This document shows, piece after piece, positions 61,135 through 64,000 of a stretch of 64,000 nucleotides of DNA. The stretch is from Lottia gigantea. Lineage: Eukaryota; Mollusca; Gastropoda; Lottiidae. The stretch's first letter is position 1. Each line of letters begins with the position of its first letter. A program made the position numbers and the translations under genes. The notes under the pieces are model-generated. The model saw nothing but the letters and a program-made list of their open reading frames with translations, was not told where the DNA came from and did no database searches. The DNA lies in the NCBI RefSeq assembly GCF_000327385.1, contig NW_008709919.1:1617921-1681920 (forward strand). The letters are read 5' to 3'.

Positions 61135-63052
61135 TTACTTTTCCCACTTGTTTGTATCATAGTTGTAACCACTGTGGTATTCTATATTATCATTGCCCAG
61201 CAGAAGTTTTCTTCTTTGTACCTCCATTTCCCAATCCTTAGTATAGGTAATTGGCATGTATGGCAAGCCTGAAAAACAATAGCCAAGTGATATCAATGGC
61301 AGTATAGCATAAAAAGAAATCATTTTTCCTTTGAAGCATATTAAATTTTTTTAAAGATGCATCTTCATGTAAGACATTGAAAAGCTACTTTTGGTTTACT
61401 TTATGTCGGAACATTACAGGTCTGAAGATGGGCAACACAATGCAAGTTGCAGGGTACAATTAGGCAATAGCCTTCTCTTTTTTCGATTTCCAACTGTCAG
61501 CACAGGGCAGCGGTTTATTGTCCCATTGAAATGACTAGACGCTTCTACCATGTCAGCCCCTTTTACCTGCATCACTGACAGACGGAACTGGGTTAAAAAA
61601 CCTATGTTGGGATTGAACCATTGACCTTCAGGTTAGTAAGCAACCATCGAACTCACTGAGCCAACGCGGCTTCTTTCAGACAAAAAGACATATTTCTAAA
61701 TATATCTTACCATAATCATTCATATATAATGAAATTAACAGGGACATAGACATCATCACCAGAAATGATGTAAGGTAATCTTTCCAATAGCCTGTAGGAG
61801 CTCTCATTTCAGCAAAATTATTGCAGAAACTTGCTCTATACACTGAAAGAAAATTTGATCAGCGATTTTATACATAATTGGTAATGTCCATTTTCTTAAC
61901 CTATTTAAAACACCGGCTTCAGCATAACTTGTGTTTCTCTTCACATTGTAAAGTTATTCTTTGTTCTTTCAATTCAACTGATTATAAAAAGGTTTCTCTA
62001 ACTTTTGTATGTGTATCAGTGACACTGATAGCATCAATTTGCACCATTCCAAATTTCAGTTCTGTGGTTCCTTGCAATTTCTCTAAAACTTTAGCATTTT
62101 ATGACGCCACTTATCGCAAAATATGCCTGTATCACATAAGCTCCTTTGCAAAAAATGACGTCATCAAACACTTACTTTTAGTGGAATTGCATAAATATTG
62201 GCACTATTTTCATGTAAAGTTTTACAACCAGCAGTGGCTATAACGTTATCAACGTATGATAAACTTACAGGCTTTCTTGTCCTCAACACTCAAAGTTGAC
62301 CAATCGTCTCGTTCTTTAGCTCTCAGAGCCAAGACATCTTGTGTATTCTCTCCAAACCTAATGCTTGGGTATGGGAATTCCATTGAATCATTATAAAATA
62401 ATCTGCCATTCATACCATAACCTACAGCATCACGATTTCCTACAAAAACAAGAAGAACACTGAGTGTAACCATTCTTTGACAACATACAGCTATTTAAAC
62501 AGAGCCTGAAACATGTTGTTACATAAAGTGTTTCTTGCTGAGCAATCATGGGGAAACACTTACCAACTTGAGGATGAAACTTATAAATACGCAACACTTA
62601 CCGACTTGAGGATGAAACTTATAAGTACGCAACACTTACCAACTTGAGGATGAAACTTATAAATATAAGCAACACTTACCAACATGAGGATGAAAGTTAT
62701 AAATATACGCAACACTTACCAAAATGAGGATGAAATTTATAAATATAAGCAACACTAACCAACATGAGGATGAAACTTATAAAAACATACAACTCTTACC
62801 AATATGAGGACGAAACTTATAAAAAACATGCAACACTTACCATGAGGATGAAACTTATAAATATATGTAACACTTACCAACATGAGGATGAAACTTATCC
62901 ATAGTTTCTTTTGAAACCAGACCATTGGAATGAATAGGATGGTTATCTTCAAGAAACGATGCTGATTTTGTGTCCAGCTCTCCAGTTCTTGTTGAGTATG
63001 CCCTTTTAATAATATTTCTTAGAAAAGGTCTTGATGTGGAAAGGTAACTCAT
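61135..63052 (-). CDS. COX4I1: Cytochrome c oxidase subunit IV (COX4), nuclear-encoded
   Basis: Four exons in phase, 62878-63052, 62269-62439, 61711-61842 and 61135-61268, give 203 residues. COX4 is a nuclear-encoded subunit of respiratory complex IV in the inner mitochondrial membrane; in mammals it helps regulate the enzyme through adenine nucleotides. The N-terminus MSYLSTSRPFLRNIIKRAYS is rich in Arg/Lys/Ser, as in a mitochondrial presequence. Then come GMNGRLFYNDSMEFPYPSIR, ALRAKERDDWSTLSVEDKKA (family signature, compare 'W..L..eEK..lYr'), YRASFCNNFAEMRAPTGYW, one membrane helix (SFLVMMSMSLLISLYM), and the C-terminal WEMEVQRRKLLL and GYNYDTNKWEK. It appears intact. I cannot tell isoform 1 from 2; the symbol is the generic orthologue. 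The intron after exon 1 opens with a tandem array of its own donor site. Confidence 0.92.
61432..61680 (-). mobile_element. tRNA-derived SINE with clear head, minus orientation
   Basis: Read on the minus strand, the head has box A 'tggctcagtgagttcgatgg' and box B 'ggttcaatccc' about 35 bp apart. The body has 'gtaaaaggggctgacatggt', 'gcgtctagtcatttcaatgg' and 'gacaataaaccgctgccctg', then 'gttgcccatcttc'. It gives the tRNA-like head missing from the 54880 copy. COX4 intron. Confidence 0.85.
61975..62190. mobile_element. MITE-B copy
   Basis: 'gacactgatagcatcaattt', 'gcaccattccaaatttcag' and the central mirrored 'gacgccacttatcgc / aaaatgacgtcatc' identify it. COX4 intron. Confidence 0.7.
62557..62877 (-). 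repeat. Tandem array of 5' splice sites after COX4 exon 1
   Basis: About eight units of 36-40 bp, immediately inside the intron. On the minus strand each reads close to ataagtttcatcctcatgtt then ggtaagtgttgc. That is the last ~20 nt of the real exon 1 (ending at 62878) plus its GTAAGTGTT donor. Six or seven units keep GTAAG; one reads GTTAG and one GTAAGAG. Confidence 0.93.
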
Positions 63053-64000
63053 TTTGAAGGGTCTAATATAAAAAAAAAAACCTGTATAAGTGATAGCACA
63101 ATATATTGGTGATACAGCCCTGTCATTAGGTAGGGGTCTGTGGGGGCTGGGCCCCAGCAAATGAGAATTAAGCCCCAGCAAAACCTTCTTCATTTCAGAA
63201 GAGATTGAGTTATGGTGTCTTAGTACAAAATCCAAATGATACATGTTTGGATACGTTTTGAGCACCTCCTAAATTATCAAAAATGAGTACAAAATCTGAG
63301 CCCCTGCACCAATTCATTCTTGGTGACGGAGCCTGATACCCCTCCCCATGATGTTATTTTTACCAATCAGAAAATCACAGTGTATCATGTATAACCTGTT
63401 CTTAAAACAATAATGATTTGTAGGACAAAGGCTGTCATAAGATTCTTCTTTAGATTTCGCTACACGACAATATCATCACGTTTTCAAGAAGTAGGTTTTA
63501 CATGACATGATTTGATTGGTTAATGTTATGATTTAGGAACAGGATTTTGGTTAGATGACAATAGAAAAATATCAAAAAAATAAAAAGAAACACAATTGTA
63601 GACTAATTTTTATTAGATTGATATAATAGGTAGACTCTACTTCCTGTTTCAGTGTACTCAAATTCTGAAAGTTTCTATTAAATTTATATAATACATACAA
63701 GTGATTTTTGTACTACATCGTACAAACAAACGCAACTACAAATGTTTTCAAATGGGTGTCATTAGCAAAATATTTTCCTGTCAATAGAATTCTAATGCTC
63801 AACGAACGAATTTGCATTTCAAATTTACCTTCCCTGACAGACAAAAATTGTAAAATGACCCACTTTCGGGTGCTGAAAAATGTAAAATTATATGAAATAC
63901 CCTTTCAGAATAATTTTCAGGCAGAAAAATTTCATAAACTGTGGGCACTCTATGTTATTGAGTTGAAAATTTGAGACTCGTAGTACCAGTAACAAATTTT
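63053..64000. other. 5' flank of COX4, no feature recognised
   Basis: Presumed 5' UTR and promoter of the minus-strand COX4 gene. A GC-rich patch at 63130-63185 repeats 'gccccagcaaa'. I could not identify promoter elements or another gene. Confidence 0.4.

Noticed and set aside
61610-61675. Possible tRNA gene on minus (box A and box B present)
   Set aside because: No complete cloverleaf stem pairing is evident and the sequence continues into a SINE body; it is a SINE head.
1-64000. Retroviral, LTR or Polinton-type elements
   Set aside because: I saw no reverse transcriptase, integrase, protease, capsid or envelope coding text and no long terminal direct repeats.

Overview
This is a gene-bearing piece of an AT-rich invertebrate animal genome, most likely a mollusc and probably a bivalve. 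The genes are intron-rich with GT-AG splice sites. The dispersed repeats also fit: text of the kind 'gggcaataact' plus poly-'gacggacggac' tails (38035-38290, 44040-44160, 57395-57660, 60700-61080) looks to me like bivalve non-coding repeats. The species call is inference. I rebuilt the genes by hand from splice sites and reading-frame phase, so small boundary errors are possible.

Layout. (1) 682-1211 (+): the last two exons of an EML-family WD40 microtubule-associated protein. (2) 3353-14012 (-): a 14-exon gene for a secretory-pathway membrane protein with a duplicated LolA-like module, resembling the 'enriched in surface-labeled proteome protein 9' family. (3) 18959-35586 (+): a 13-exon gene for a class C orphan GPCR of the GPR158/GPR179 family (Cache domain, EGF-like Cys module, seven membrane segments). 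(4) 39060-59086 (-): a complete 20-coding-exon RNF31/HOIP gene, the E3 that makes linear ubiquitin, with PUB, zinc finger, NZF, UBA, RING1-IBR-RING2 and LDD in order. (5) 61135-63052 (-): a complete 4-exon COX4 gene, cytochrome c oxidase subunit IV. The genes are not functionally linked; this is ordinary metazoan gene order.

Between and inside the genes the window is crowded with repeats: at least thirteen tandem arrays; about a dozen copies of one MITE family (A, ends like TTTAAAGGGACA); seven of a palindromic MITE (B, ends like GGATTGTAAAGAGG); five of a foldback element (C); a tRNA-derived SINE with a TTTCATTTCATT tail; a hAT-type MITE with a perfect 8-bp target duplication; and other foldback elements. 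I saw no reverse transcriptase, integrase, capsid or envelope coding sequence and no rRNA or functional tRNA gene.

The most striking observation is that two unrelated genes each carry an intronic minisatellite made of tandem copies of their own splice site. In the GPR158-like gene about 24 units of 42-48 bp (31264-32370) repeat the 3' splice site plus the first 14 nt of the next exon. In COX4 about 8 units (62557-62877) repeat the last ~20 nt of exon 1 plus the 5' splice site. Use of most GPR158-like decoys, or of the nearest COX4 decoy, would add an in-frame stop at once. A third array, in RNF31, runs up to an acceptor and supplies its pyrimidine tract.
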